Below, in pieces: positions 25,362-34,483 of a stretch of 64,000 bases of DNA. Source of the stretch: Haploplasma axanthum (lineage in GTDB: Bacteria; Bacillota_I; Bacilli_A; Acholeplasmatales; Acholeplasmataceae); assembly GCF_900660745.1 (NCBI RefSeq), contig NZ_LR215048.1, positions 806,001-870,000 of the forward strand, in the 5' to 3' direction. The position numbers and the translations under genes are program-made. Numbering within the stretch: position 1 is the first letter of the stretch; the number at the start of each line of letters is the position of its first letter. The notes under the pieces are model-generated. The model did not search any database and was not told the DNA's origin. It saw nothing but the letters and a program-made list of their open reading frames with translations.

Positions 25362-26483
25362 ATGTTTTTAAAAGATGAATTACTTGAGAAAATTAGAGAA
25401 CGTGCTTCTTATTATGATGAAAATAATTTGTTTCCAGAGGAAGACTATAAAGAATTAAAGGAAGCGGGTTATTATAGACTATTTGCACCCAAAAATAAAA
25501 ATGGATTTGGTTATTCGTTAAAAGAGGTAGCTAGAGAACAAACAAGACTTGCAATGTATGCACCTGCAACAGCACTTGGAATTAATATGCATCAAATTAT
25601 TGCTGGTGTTGGTAATTATTTAGTTAAACATGGGAATGAAAAAGGTAATTTAATTATTGATGCTGTTAGTAAAGATCAATTAATAGCTTTTGGAATTTCG
25701 GAACCAAATAATGATAAAGTTTTATTTGGATCAATTAGTGAAGCAATTAAAAAAGATAATGATTATTTATTTAAAGGACAAAAAATTTTTGTTTCATTAG
25801 CGAAAAAATTTGATAAGATTTTAACCTATGCTAATGATTCGACTGGTCCATGGAGTGTATTCGCTATTTTAGATAGAAGTAGCGAAATGGAAGTTAAAAA
25901 CGATTGGAATACATTAGGAATGAGAGGAACACAATCAAATTCAATTTATTTGAATAACGTTCATGTTAAAGATACAAATATTATTTCTAAAATTAAACCA
26001 GGACCAACTAAGGATCCAATTATACTAGGAATCTTTGCATACTTTGAAATTCTTTTAGCAGCAACCTATCATGGTATTGGTAAAAGAGCGTTAGAACTTG
26101 GAATCGAAAGAGTTAAATCTCGTAATTCAGTTTCAAATAATAATATGTATAGTAATGATAAAGATATTAGATGGAGAATTGCTGAGGCAGCAATTACTCT
26201 AGATGGAATTGAAACACAAATTGATCATTTATCAGATTTAATTGAAAATGATATTAATGATCCGTTTATTTTTCAAAAACTCTCAACAATTAAAAATAAG
26301 AGTGTAGAAACATCAAAAGGTGCATTAGATGAAATAATTCGTGCATCTGGCGGAAGAAGTTATTATAATGATTTTGAACTCTCAAGATTATATCGTGATG
26401 TACTTGCTGGAATATTCCAACCATCAGACCAAGAATCACTTCATAATGCATGGGCAAATGCACTATTAGGACCAATAAAGTAA
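25362..26483 (+). CDS. Acyl-CoA dehydrogenase family protein
   Basis: A 373-residue flavoenzyme-like protein of the acyl-CoA dehydrogenase superfamily. An N-terminal helical domain (RLFAPKNKNGFGYS) is followed by the FAD-binding beta domain (AFGISEPNNDK, then WNTLGMRGTQSNSIYLNNV) and the C-terminal helical domain (IIRASGGRSYYNDFELSRLYRDV). Substrate is unknown; such proteins also include monooxygenases and nitroalkane oxidases. The start is ATG 25362, behind AGAGGGAAAG; an earlier ATG at 25344 would include that site. It is monocistronic with its own terminator. Confidence 0.83.
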   Translation: MFLKDELLEKIRERASYYDENNLFPEEDYKELKEAGYYRLFAPKNKNGFGYSLKEVAREQTRLAMYAPATALGINMHQIIAGVGNYLVKHGNEKGNLIIDAVSKDQLIAFGISEPNNDKVLFGSISEAIKKDNDYLFKGQKIFVSLAKKFDKILTYANDSTGPWSVFAILDRSSEMEVKNDWNTLGMRGTQSNSIYLNNVHVKDTNIISKIKPGPTKDPIILGIFAYFEILLAATYHGIGKRALELGIERVKSRNSVSNNNMYSNDKDIRWRIAEAAITLDGIETQIDHLSDLIENDINDPFIFQKLSTIKNKSVETSKGALDEIIRASGGRSYYNDFELSRLYRDVLAGIFQPSDQESLHNAWANALLGPIK

Positions 26484-26490
26484 CAATAAG

Positions 26491-26517
26491 AATGATCATG
26501 AAGATGGTCATTTTTTT
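26491..26517 (+). terminator. Intrinsic terminator after the acyl-CoA dehydrogenase gene
   Basis: AATGATCAT and ATGGTCATT arms with a four-base loop, then a T run. Confidence 0.78.
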
Positions 26518-26578
26518 AAAATTATTTTAAAGTAAAATAGATATGTTAAAATATATATACTAAGAAAGGGCTGATAAT

Positions 26579-27868
26579 ATGGATAATTTTGTTTCAATTG
26601 TGAATAATCATCAATTAAAGTTAGAAAGAGATGCTAAAAAAGGGGAAATTATTGATTTAAATTTAGTTAATACTGTTGATACAACGATCATTTTAGAAAA
26701 GATAAATCAAGAAACTGATCGAATTTATAAGGAAAAATTAAGAGAAGTTAAAGATAAATTTGATTTAGAAAAAAAATTAGAGATTAAAAAAGCTGTTGAA
26801 GAATATGAAAAAGAAAACTTAAATTTAAATAATGAATTAAAGAATCTTGAATCTAAAATTAAAAATCAATTATTATTAGAATTTGAAAGAGAAAAATCAA
26901 ATTATGATAAAGAGATTAGCACTTTAAAAAATCAAGTTGAATTAATCAAACAACAAAAAGATAATGAGTATATTAATAAGATTAATGAACTTAATAATGA
27001 GAAAGAAGTGTTAAGTTCAAAACTAAAATTAAGTGAAAAAGAAAATGAACTAAAATTAACAAATAAAAATCATGAATTTCAAAAAATTCTTCAAGATAAA
27101 GAAATAATGATTGAAAATCTTAAGCGTGAACGCTCTAAGTTAAATATTAAAAATATTGGTGAAAATTTAGAAAAATGGTGTGATAATGAATTTAATAATC
27201 AAGCACTAGCGACGCTTGATAATATTTCATGGCAAAAAGATAATGAAGTTATAAAAAATAGTAAAGCTGATTTTATTTATAAGGTTTATGCAACTAGTGG
27301 AAAACTAGAAAATGAATTATTAACATCAGCAATATTAGAAATGAAATCAGAAGATCCTGATTCAATTAATAAACAACCCAATTCAAAGTTTTTTAAGAAG
27401 TTAAATGAAGATAGACTTAATAAACAAATTGAATATGCAATATTAGTTAGCGAACTTGAGTGGGATAGTGAAAATGATGTTCCAATTAAAAAAGTTCCAG
27501 ACTATGAAAAAATGTATATTGTTAGACCACAGTATTTTATGATCTTTTTAAATATAATTACTTCTTTTGGATTAAAGTATAAAGAAATATTACTTGCGAA
27601 GGAAGAAGAAAGAGCTAAATTTATAGATGTTAAAGAAATTATTAATGATTTTGAAGCAATGAAAAATGAAATTTTAGATAATTCAATTAAACATATTACG
27701 ACACAATTAGAAGAAATAAATAAACAAAGTGAAATAATTACTAAAGCAAATAATAAAGTAATTGAAGCAGCAAATATGATTATTGCTCGTCATCTACAAA
27801 CAGTTATTAATAAAATAAATAATTTTAAAATTGAAAAAATAACTAAAAAAATTGAGGAACTCTCATGA
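26579..27868 (+). CDS. DUF2130 domain protein with long coiled coil
   Basis: A 429-residue soluble protein. Residues about 40-190 are a heptad-rich, Lys/Glu-rich coiled coil. Residues about 195-370 match DUF2130: NIGENLEKWCDNEFNN, then SKADFIYKV, AILEMKSEDPDS and YAILVSELEWDSEND. The domain has a restriction-endonuclease-like look (acidic and ExK residues around EMKSE), but a catalytic role is unproven. It is followed with ATGA overlap by a phosphoesterase lipoprotein. A promoter-like TATAAT is not obvious upstream; AAGGG gives the ribosome site. Confidence 0.83.
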   Translation: MDNFVSIVNNHQLKLERDAKKGEIIDLNLVNTVDTTIILEKINQETDRIYKEKLREVKDKFDLEKKLEIKKAVEEYEKENLNLNNELKNLESKIKNQLLLEFEREKSNYDKEISTLKNQVELIKQQKDNEYINKINELNNEKEVLSSKLKLSEKENELKLTNKNHEFQKILQDKEIMIENLKRERSKLNIKNIGENLEKWCDNEFNNQALATLDNISWQKDNEVIKNSKADFIYKVYATSGKLENELLTSAILEMKSEDPDSINKQPNSKFFKKLNEDRLNKQIEYAILVSELEWDSENDVPIKKVPDYEKMYIVRPQYFMIFLNIITSFGLKYKEILLAKEEERAKFIDVKEIINDFEAMKNEILDNSIKHITTQLEEINKQSEIITKANNKVIEAANMIIARHLQTVINKINNFKIEKITKKIEELS

Positions 27869-28833
27869 AAAAGTTAATTGTAATAATACTAATGGGTATT
27901 TTATCAGTTACTCTTATTGGATGTAACAAGTATCAGGTCAAATATGATAAAGATTTACTTACAATTAATTTAGAAAAAGAAAATGATGAAATTAAAATAA
28001 TGCAACTAACAGATTTACATTTAGCTTATGGAAATGATTTTTTAGATAAAAAAACATTTTCTTTAATTGATAAATTAGTAGAAAATGTTAATCCGGATGT
28101 AATAATTATTACGGGTGATATAACAATGAGTTTGTTAGCTAAGAAACTATTTAAACAGTTTATTAATCATATGGATAAATATGATGTTCCTTGGAGTTTT
28201 GTTTTTGGTAATCATGAAATGGATTTTCATGATATGAAAGAAATAATTAAAATCATAGATAAAACTAAAACTAAGAATCTCTATTTTAAAGTCGGAGAAG
28301 ATTTAGGTGAAAATGGTGGATACGGTAATTTTAAGATTGAAATTCAGAATAATAGTAATCCGATTTTAAATCTTTACATGTTAGATACTAAAGCAAATAG
28401 ATTAGATGGTAAAACTGATGGTGGAGTATATGATTATTTAACAATTAACCAAGTTGATTGGTATAAACGTGAAATAGTAACAGATGATGTAAGATCATTA
28501 GCTTTTATGCATATACCGCTACGTCAATATTTAAAATATTATGGATTTGATAATTATAAAGAAAAAACTCATGCTCAAGCAGTTGATACAGGATTCTTTG
28601 ATGCAATGGTTAATGAAGGTAATAAAAAAACAATGGGTGTTTTTGTTGGACATGATCATTTGCTAGATTTTAGTTTTTATTTAGATGATATTATGTTAGC
28701 TTATGGAAATGTTAGTGGATTTAATGCATATGGAAAAAAAGAACGAGGAGCAAGAATAATTGAAGTTACAAAAAATGAGAGTAACTATGAATTGAATTCT
28801 TATCTTGTTTTAGAAAATGAGGTATTATCATGA
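27865..28833 (+). CDS. Lipoprotein metallophosphoesterase
   Basis: A 322-residue calcineurin-like phosphoesterase anchored as a lipoprotein (signal ending LIGC, Cys near residue 20). The dimetal motifs are present in order: TDLHL, ITGDIT, GNHEMD, MHIPL and VGHDH. It should hydrolyse phosphate esters outside the membrane. It overlaps the DUF2130 gene by four bases and the following small gene in the same way. It is unrelated at close range to the phosphatase domain of the 1610-residue protein. Confidence 0.88.
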   Translation: MKKLIVIILMGILSVTLIGCNKYQVKYDKDLLTINLEKENDEIKIMQLTDLHLAYGNDFLDKKTFSLIDKLVENVNPDVIIITGDITMSLLAKKLFKQFINHMDKYDVPWSFVFGNHEMDFHDMKEIIKIIDKTKTKNLYFKVGEDLGENGGYGNFKIEIQNNSNPILNLYMLDTKANRLDGKTDGGVYDYLTINQVDWYKREIVTDDVRSLAFMHIPLRQYLKYYGFDNYKEKTHAQAVDTGFFDAMVNEGNKKTMGVFVGHDHLLDFSFYLDDIMLAYGNVSGFNAYGKKERGARIIEVTKNESNYELNSYLVLENEVLS

Positions 28834-28976
28834 AAATAAAATCAAGAATGATTGTTCTACTACATTCGATAATTACTAGTGTATTTCTATATTTCTTTTT
28901 AGGTTCACTCTGGATTTTTTCTATAGTTATTCTTTCAATAATATTTTTAATTGTTGGAGGTAAAAATAATGTTTAA
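28830..28976 (+). CDS. Small single- or double-pass membrane peptide (48 residues)
   Basis: An ATG that overlaps the phosphoesterase stop (ATGA) opens a 48-codon frame ending TAA at 28974. The peptide (MKIKSRMIVLLHSI...) is almost entirely hydrophobic, with enough length for two short helices. The next gene starts inside its end. The tight coupling on both sides is the main reason to accept it as real. Function unknown. Confidence 0.65.
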   Translation: MKIKSRMIVLLHSIITSVFLYFFLGSLWIFSIVILSIIFLIVGGKNNV

Positions 28977-29247
28977 AGTAGGACTGTTTATTTTACAATC
29001 ATCAATGTTAATAACCATTTACGTATCATTAATCGTTTTATTCTTATTAAGAATTATCTTAGTTTTAAAAAATAAAATAAATACTAGAGAGGCATTGATT
29101 ATAGTTTTCACACCATTATCAATCGGTGTTTATCTATTTCTTCCAAAAAATAAGAAATATAGAAAACTCTATGATATTATTTTAATTATTTTTGCTGCCT
29201 TAGCAATTATTGGATTAATTTTTACAATATATCAAAGATACTTCTAA
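28969..29247 (+). CDS. Small two-TM membrane protein
   Basis: A 92-residue protein with two hydrophobic helices (about residues 8-32 and 66-88) separated by a basic loop (LKNKINTREA...PKNKKYRKL). The start is ATG 28969, with TTGGAGG upstream; an in-frame TTG at 28951 is less likely because it lies at that site. It overlaps the 48-residue gene by eight bases. Function unknown; it ends the DUF2130-phosphoesterase operon. Confidence 0.7.
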   Translation: MFKVGLFILQSSMLITIYVSLIVLFLLRIILVLKNKINTREALIIVFTPLSIGVYLFLPKNKKYRKLYDIILIIFAALAIIGLIFTIYQRYF

Positions 29248-29281
29248 AAGTATTTTCTAAGCATAAAAGCTATCTAAGGTA

Positions 29282-29287
29282 TATAAT
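29282..29287 (+). promoter_or_regulatory. -10 element for the 61-residue gene
   Basis: TATAAT 21 bases before the ATG, with AGGAGG at 29296-29301 in between. No clear -35 was found. Confidence 0.55.
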
Positions 29288-29308
29288 ATAAGAGTAGGAG
29301 GTAATGAT

Positions 29309-29494
29309 ATGACAGTTAAAGAATATTTGGAAAAGAATAAAATTGAAGAATTTGTTTTAACAGATCGAGTTAGAATACCTATTCCTAACGATATAATAAA
29401 ATATCTTGATTTATCAAGTATGAATGTTAAAAACACAGAAACAAAAAAAGGAATGTTATATATCTACACTGATTATGTTGCAGATTCATGTTAA
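29309..29494 (+). CDS. 61-residue soluble protein of unknown function
   Basis: A short protein (MTVKEYLEKNKIEEFVLTD...) with its own promoter, a consensus ribosome site and a perfect terminator, so it is clearly expressed as a unit. It has no signal or membrane segment, mixes helix and strand propensity, and ends in Ser-Cys. I do not recognise the family. Confidence 0.75.
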   Translation: MTVKEYLEKNKIEEFVLTDRVRIPIPNDIIKYLDLSSMNVKNTETKKGMLYIYTDYVADSC

Positions 29495-29515
29495 GAAGGC
29501 TTCGGCCTTTTTTTT
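29495..29515 (+). terminator. UUCG-tetraloop terminator
   Basis: AAGGC-TTCG-GCCTT hairpin followed by eight T, directly after the stop codon of the 61-residue gene. Confidence 0.92.
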
Positions 29516-29624
29516 ATGAAAAAATAACTTTTCATTACATTAAACAAGCAATTTAGAACATATTAACGTTATTTTGCTATTTATTAAATATAATAAAACA
29601 AAAGAACGGAAGGAGAGAATCTTA

Positions 29625-29645
29625 ATGATTCAAGTGTTAATATGA
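29625..29645 (+). other. Six-codon mini-ORF overlapping the 717-residue gene start
   Basis: The strong ribosome site GGAAGGAGAG is spaced for the ATG at 29625, which opens MIQVLI and then TGA. That stop overlaps the ATG at 29642 as ATGA. Either a leader peptide delivers ribosomes to the large gene by termination-reinitiation, or a small deletion has shifted a start that once read through. Confidence 0.5.
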
Positions 29646-31795
29646 AAAAAATAGCCGTATTAGAGAGTAGTTATAAGATTAATTATTTTGAAAAAGGAGA
29701 TATTTTTCCCAAATTAAAAAAAATATATAGTGATGAATATGATTTAGTTAGAATTACGGAGAATAATATTGATGATTTCTTTTCTAGCAACAATAATAAT
29801 ATTTTAAAATATGATGCAATTATTATTAATATTATTGAAGAATCAATAATAGAAAAACTAGTTAAATCAAAAGAGGAAATAGAAAAGTTTATTAATTTAG
29901 GAAAAGGTGTTTTCATATCTGCAAGTCTTTCATCAATGTATGAAAAAAACTTTTTACCTGATAAATATCAGTATCAAGTGGTGGATACTAAAAACCAAGA
30001 TGAATTTGTTTTTAATAGTAAGTCAAGTTATGATGCAAATAAGTATATTTTAAATCATCCAAATAAATTAGATGATAGTTTAAAAGAGAAAATTGGATTA
30101 AAATCAAGATTAATACCAGCTAGTCCAGCTTATTTTTTCAGAATAATTGGAATTCAATCAATTTTCTTAATGTCTAGTATTCCTGTGAATAATGAAAAAG
30201 TTTTAGTAACAAGTATATCTCTTGAAGATTTAGTTGAAACAGAAAAAATTCTTGATAATATTTTATCGTATATAACTTGTGGAATTCCAAGAATTGCATT
30301 TGTTAAAAAAGATGGAGAGGAAGATTCGGGTTTTAATTATTTAAATGATGAGACTGAAGCACTAAATTTAAAAAGTAAAACATATAGTAATAAAAATGAG
30401 ATGTTAAAGTCAAAATTAAAAGAGTATCATGATGTTTACATATTTTCCAAAGAGTATTTAGAGGAAGAAATTCTTGATATCTTTATTAAATGGAAAAATA
30501 TCAAAAATGTTAAATTCTTTTATTATAAGAAAATAAGTAAAGATTTATTTTTAACGGAAATAACAAATCAAAAAATGATTGAAAATCAACGAATGGATGT
30601 CTATAGTTTAGTTCTCTATACTTATAAGATAGGCTACTGGAATAATAGTTTTTATGAAACAATTAGTATTGTTGAAGCGTTGGTTGAATTAGAGTTAGAA
30701 TTTGATCAATTCATTAATAGTATTTTTGATGAGGTGGATAAATACTATAAAAATGGAAGTTATGAGAATAAGATTATTGAAACATGTGGTTTGTTAAAAT
30801 TAGAGTCTTTAATTCTAAAAAAATATGAAAATGAAAGAATTAAAGGGAAAAGAGAAGAGACTAAGAAATGGTTGATTAGTCAATTTGAAAAAGCAAGTTT
30901 TTATCAAAAGAAAAATATCATTAAAACGTTTATTTCATATGATGATATCAACATTATTATTGAAATGTTTTATGATAATAACAAAGAGAAATTTACAAAT
31001 TATATTGAAAAGAATTCAATTAAAGAAAACATTGAAGATCTATTTGAGTTAGTAATTATTGATGATTTAAAATTATACTTAAAGCTTATTAAATTATCTG
31101 ACGGAAAAAGAGATGATTTAGTAGATTTATCAAAGAAATATTTAAAGGTTTTATTAGATAAACAAGATGAATATGGAATTTGGAATGATGATTTAAATAA
31201 AACTGCTCAGATTATTGATTCTCTATATGAGATGGATATTGAACTTTTAGGTAAAAAACTAAAGAATCAAATTAATGAGGATATTAGTAAGAGTATAACA
31301 GTGTTAAAAAAATCATATTACATTGATCGATATGGAAAAGATTTATCGTTATCAGTTAATGCTATAAAAGCTTTAAGACATTATTATATTAGATTAAATG
31401 AAAATGCTATTGATATTGTTTATACAGAAGCAGATAGTTTATTAAAATTTAAAACAATTGATTTTTTGACTAAATCATTAGAAGAAATAATTGAAGTAAA
31501 TGCGAAAGATAAAAAGAAACTTAGAAATCTGGAAATTATTGAATCTAAATATTATAAAAATAAAGTAAGACTTAATACAATCGGAAGCTTAACTTCAATT
31601 TTATTTTTATTACTAATTTCATATTATATATTTTTAGCATTAGAAAATATTGAAGTATTTAAAAAAATAATGAGTCAGTCATTAATGTGGGTACCAATTG
31701 CTATAGGAATGCTTGTAACACCTACGGTGGCTTTTATATCTAAAAAGCTTGTTGGAAAGCAATTAAAGAAAGAAGAAGAGCCTGAAAATAAGTAA
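29642..31795 (+). CDS. Large protein with C-terminal membrane anchor, unknown function
   Basis: A 717-residue protein I do not recognise. The N-terminal 210 residues look Rossmann- or GATase-like (KYDAIIINIIEES, then INLGKGVFISASLSS), a pattern seen in surface-polysaccharide-associated proteins. The middle (300-630) is a series of helical pairs suggestive of an alpha-helical repeat. Two transmembrane helices follow at about 643-665 and 682-702, then a charged tail (KKEEEPENK). It precedes a glycosyltransferase gene. The start has no ribosome site of its own and appears coupled to the mini-ORF at 29625. Confidence 0.65.
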   Translation: MKKIAVLESSYKINYFEKGDIFPKLKKIYSDEYDLVRITENNIDDFFSSNNNNILKYDAIIINIIEESIIEKLVKSKEEIEKFINLGKGVFISASLSSMYEKNFLPDKYQYQVVDTKNQDEFVFNSKSSYDANKYILNHPNKLDDSLKEKIGLKSRLIPASPAYFFRIIGIQSIFLMSSIPVNNEKVLVTSISLEDLVETEKILDNILSYITCGIPRIAFVKKDGEEDSGFNYLNDETEALNLKSKTYSNKNEMLKSKLKEYHDVYIFSKEYLEEEILDIFIKWKNIKNVKFFYYKKISKDLFLTEITNQKMIENQRMDVYSLVLYTYKIGYWNNSFYETISIVEALVELELEFDQFINSIFDEVDKYYKNGSYENKIIETCGLLKLESLILKKYENERIKGKREETKKWLISQFEKASFYQKKNIIKTFISYDDINIIIEMFYDNNKEKFTNYIEKNSIKENIEDLFELVIIDDLKLYLKLIKLSDGKRDDLVDLSKKYLKVLLDKQDEYGIWNDDLNKTAQIIDSLYEMDIELLGKKLKNQINEDISKSITVLKKSYYIDRYGKDLSLSVNAIKALRHYYIRLNENAIDIVYTEADSLLKFKTIDFLTKSLEEIIEVNAKDKKKLRNLEIIESKYYKNKVRLNTIGSLTSILFLLLISYYIFLALENIEVFKKIMSQSLMWVPIAIGMLVTPTVAFISKKLVGKQLKKEEEPENK

Positions 31796-31805
31796 AAGTA
31801 TGTGA

Positions 31806-31811
31806 TATAAT
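31806..31811 (+). promoter_or_regulatory. -10 element upstream of the glycosyltransferase gene
   Basis: TATAAT about 38 bases before the preferred ATG; the gap to the upstream gene is short and has no terminator, so some readthrough is possible. Confidence 0.45.
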
Positions 31812-31843
31812 AAAAGTAAGGGAAGGATATGAGGGGATTATTT

Positions 31844-32650
31844 ATGAATAATGAAAATAATAAAAAAATACCTAAGATTATCCATTATGTATGGGTAGGT
31901 AGAAAAGAAAAGAGTGAACTTGCTCTTAAATGTATTGAAAGCTTCAAAACATATTGTCCAGAATATAAAATAATTGAATGGAATGAAGATAATTTTGATG
32001 TTTCAAGTAATGAACAAGTAAGAATTGCATTAGAAGAGAAAAATTATGCATATGCATCAGATATAATCAGAGTATGGGCTCTATATAAGTATGGTGGAAT
32101 ATATTTTGATACTGATTTATGCTTAACAAAAAATATTGATGAACTTTTAAACTATGATGGTTTCTTATGTTACGAAAGTAAATATTGGTTTGGTACTGCT
32201 GTTATAGGGTTTATACCTAAACATAAGGTATTAGAAAAAATATATAAAAGATATGAACAGCCGGCAAAGATTGGGTTTAACACTAATCCATTGACAGTTC
32301 ATGCTTTTGCTGCAGCTCTAAGATTTTATTATGGGTTAAAACCAAATGGAAAATTAGATGTTATTAATGATATTTTATTGTTGCCAGAAGAATATTTTTA
32401 TCCAATTAATTATATGACCTTAAAAATGAGAAAAACAAATAATACATTTGGTATTCACTATTATGGTAGTACATGGCATAACAAGGCACAAAAAAGAAGT
32501 GTTAGTTTTGCTAGAGGATCAAGGAAAATTCTAGGGAAACATGTTTATTCGTTTTTTGAGAGAATTGTTGCGAATAGTTATTACCGAAAATTAAAAAAAG
32601 AATTTATGCGAATTGAGGAACAAGATAATGGAACACATAATCAAAGTTAA
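31844..32650 (+). CDS. GT32-type glycosyltransferase (capsular/mannosyl type)
   Basis: A 268-residue glycosyltransferase of the Gly_transf_sug (OCH1-like, GT32) group. Hallmarks are IPKIIHYVWVGRKEK near the N-terminus and the donor/metal site YAYASDIIRVWALYKYGGIYFDTDL with its DxD. The C-terminus contains GIHYYGSTWH. It should transfer a hexose onto a lipid or surface glycan from the cytosolic side. ATG 31844 is preferred because GAGGGGA lies six bases upstream; ATG 31829 has its ribosome site too close. The ABC exporter gene starts inside its end. Confidence 0.87.
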   Translation: MNNENNKKIPKIIHYVWVGRKEKSELALKCIESFKTYCPEYKIIEWNEDNFDVSSNEQVRIALEEKNYAYASDIIRVWALYKYGGIYFDTDLCLTKNIDELLNYDGFLCYESKYWFGTAVIGFIPKHKVLEKIYKRYEQPAKIGFNTNPLTVHAFAAALRFYYGLKPNGKLDVINDILLLPEEYFYPINYMTLKMRKTNNTFGIHYYGSTWHNKAQKRSVSFARGSRKILGKHVYSFFERIVANSYYRKLKKEFMRIEEQDNGTHNQS

Positions 32651-33548
32651 AGATCTAAAAAAGTCTTATCGTGATTTTCAAGCGGTTAAAGGAATAAGTT
32701 TCAATGTAAAAAGAGGTGGATTGTTCGCATTTTTAGGATTAAACGGAGCTGGCAAGTCAACAACAATCAATATTTTATGTTCAATCATTGAAAAGAATAG
32801 TGGTTCAGTAGTAATTGATGGATTAGATTTAGATAAAGATAGACTTAAAATAAAAGAAAAAATTGGAATTGTTTTTCAAAGATCTGTCCTCGATTATCAA
32901 TTAACGGTTAAACAAAATTTAGAATCAAGAGCGAGTCTCTATCCATTAACAAAAGATGAAATAAAATCAAGAATTAGTTATTTAATCAGTATATTAGAAT
33001 TAGAACCAATTATTAATAGACAATATGGAGATTTATCGGGTGGACAAAAACGAAAAGTTGATATAGCAAGAGCCTTAATTAATCAACCAAAGATCTTGTT
33101 TTTAGATGAACCAACTACTGGACTTGATCCAAATACAAGAATAACGGTTTGGGAAATTTTAGATAAATTAATTAAGGAACAAGATTTAACAATCTTTTTA
33201 ACAACACACTATATGGAAGAAGTTGTTAAAGCAAGAGAAGTTGTTATTCTTGATGAAGGTGTAATTGTGGCTTCAGGAACTCCTGATGATTTAAAGCAAA
33301 AATATGCAAATGATATTTTAAGAGTTATTAGTGAAAAAAATGAAAAATTAGAAAAAAAATTAAAAGATAAAGATTTTGAGTATATTAATGATAGTTATCA
33401 TATTAAAGTTAAAGACTCTATTGAGGCATTAAAAATAATTAATAGTGATATTGATTTATTTAAAAATTTTGAAGTTTTAAAAGGAAATATGGATCAAGTA
33501 TTTCTAAATGCTACGGGCAAAAAATTGGAGGTAAGCAATGCAAACTAA
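32628..33548 (+). CDS. ABC transporter ATP-binding protein (ABC-2 exporter)
   Basis: A 306-residue ATPase with Walker A GLNGAGKST (about residues 38-46), Q-loop FQRSVLD, signature LSGGQKRKV, Walker B ILFLDEPTTGLDP and H-loop TTHYMEE. A C-terminal extension of about 80 residues is typical of DrrA/multidrug or lipid exporters. ATG 32628 is used; the gene overlaps the glycosyltransferase by 23 bases and its permease partner by 11 bases. Cargo is unknown; the glycosyltransferase next door suggests a glycolipid or polysaccharide, which is inference. Confidence 0.9.
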   Translation: MEHIIKVKDLKKSYRDFQAVKGISFNVKRGGLFAFLGLNGAGKSTTINILCSIIEKNSGSVVIDGLDLDKDRLKIKEKIGIVFQRSVLDYQLTVKQNLESRASLYPLTKDEIKSRISYLISILELEPIINRQYGDLSGGQKRKVDIARALINQPKILFLDEPTTGLDPNTRITVWEILDKLIKEQDLTIFLTTHYMEEVVKAREVVILDEGVIVASGTPDDLKQKYANDILRVISEKNEKLEKKLKDKDFEYINDSYHIKVKDSIEALKIINSDIDLFKNFEVLKGNMDQVFLNATGKKLEVSNAN

Positions 33549-34467
33549 TTTAAGTAATGCAAAGAATTATCTTCATAATATTTGGGAGTTAACCAAAAGG
33601 AATATTTTAATATTCTTAAAAAATAAAACGACACTCTTCTTTTCAATGATTGCCCCAATTCTAATTTTAGTTATATATATCTTGTTTATGGGGGATTTAC
33701 AAATAAATATGATTAAAGATTCATTACCAAGTGACATTGTTGTTAGCACAAAGGATATTCGAGGAATTGCAAATGCTTGGATGGTCTCTGGTATTGTTGG
33801 AATTTCTTCATTAACAGTTTCATTAAATAGTATGTTTGTTGCAATCTCAGATCGTGAAAGAAGAGTAGTTGATGATTTTACTGCATCCCCTGTTAAGCTT
33901 TTTAATTTGACATTAAGCTATTTTATTTCAGCATTTCTTTTAACTTTTGTTATTTGTTTTATATTTTTAATAGTTGGATTATTATATTTAGTAATTACTA
34001 CTGGGGTTATCTTTAGTATTATCGAAATCTTAGAACTTGTTTTAGTTTTATTGTTATCAAGTTTATCGGCAGTTATTATTTTAATGTGTATAACAACATT
34101 CTTTAAAACAACTGCAGCAGCATCTTCATTTACAGGAATTTTTAGTGCTTTAGTTGGTTTCTTAATAGGTGCATATCTTCCTGTTAGTATTTTACCAATT
34201 GGAATTCAAAATTTTGCAAATTTAATACCAGGATCTCATTCGACTGGATTATTTAGAATCATCTTTATGAATAGAATGATAGAAAACCTACCTAGTGATA
34301 TACCAGCTAGTTTTATTGAAGAAATTAAAAAAACATATGGTTTTGATTTACATATGTTTGGAACTAAAATAAATAGTACATACATGTATTTATATTTAAC
34401 CCTATCAATCATTGTATTCTTTATTCTTTATTTGTTCATTAATAAATGGGTTAAAAAAAATAAATAA
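33538..34467 (+). CDS. ABC-2 type permease
   Basis: A 309-residue membrane subunit with an amphipathic N-terminus and six predicted helices, the first at about residues 33-50 and the last at about 285-303. An extracellular loop with SLPSDIVVSTKDIRG follows the first helix, as in ABC-2 permeases. It pairs with the ATPase at 32628, into whose end it overlaps. Ribosome site GGAGGTAAGC. Confidence 0.87.
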   Translation: MQTNLSNAKNYLHNIWELTKRNILIFLKNKTTLFFSMIAPILILVIYILFMGDLQINMIKDSLPSDIVVSTKDIRGIANAWMVSGIVGISSLTVSLNSMFVAISDRERRVVDDFTASPVKLFNLTLSYFISAFLLTFVICFIFLIVGLLYLVITTGVIFSIIEILELVLVLLLSSLSAVIILMCITTFFKTTAAASSFTGIFSALVGFLIGAYLPVSILPIGIQNFANLIPGSHSTGLFRIIFMNRMIENLPSDIPASFIEEIKKTYGFDLHMFGTKINSTYMYLYLTLSIIVFFILYLFINKWVKKNK

Positions 34468-34483
34468 TTATGGAGGAATTAAT

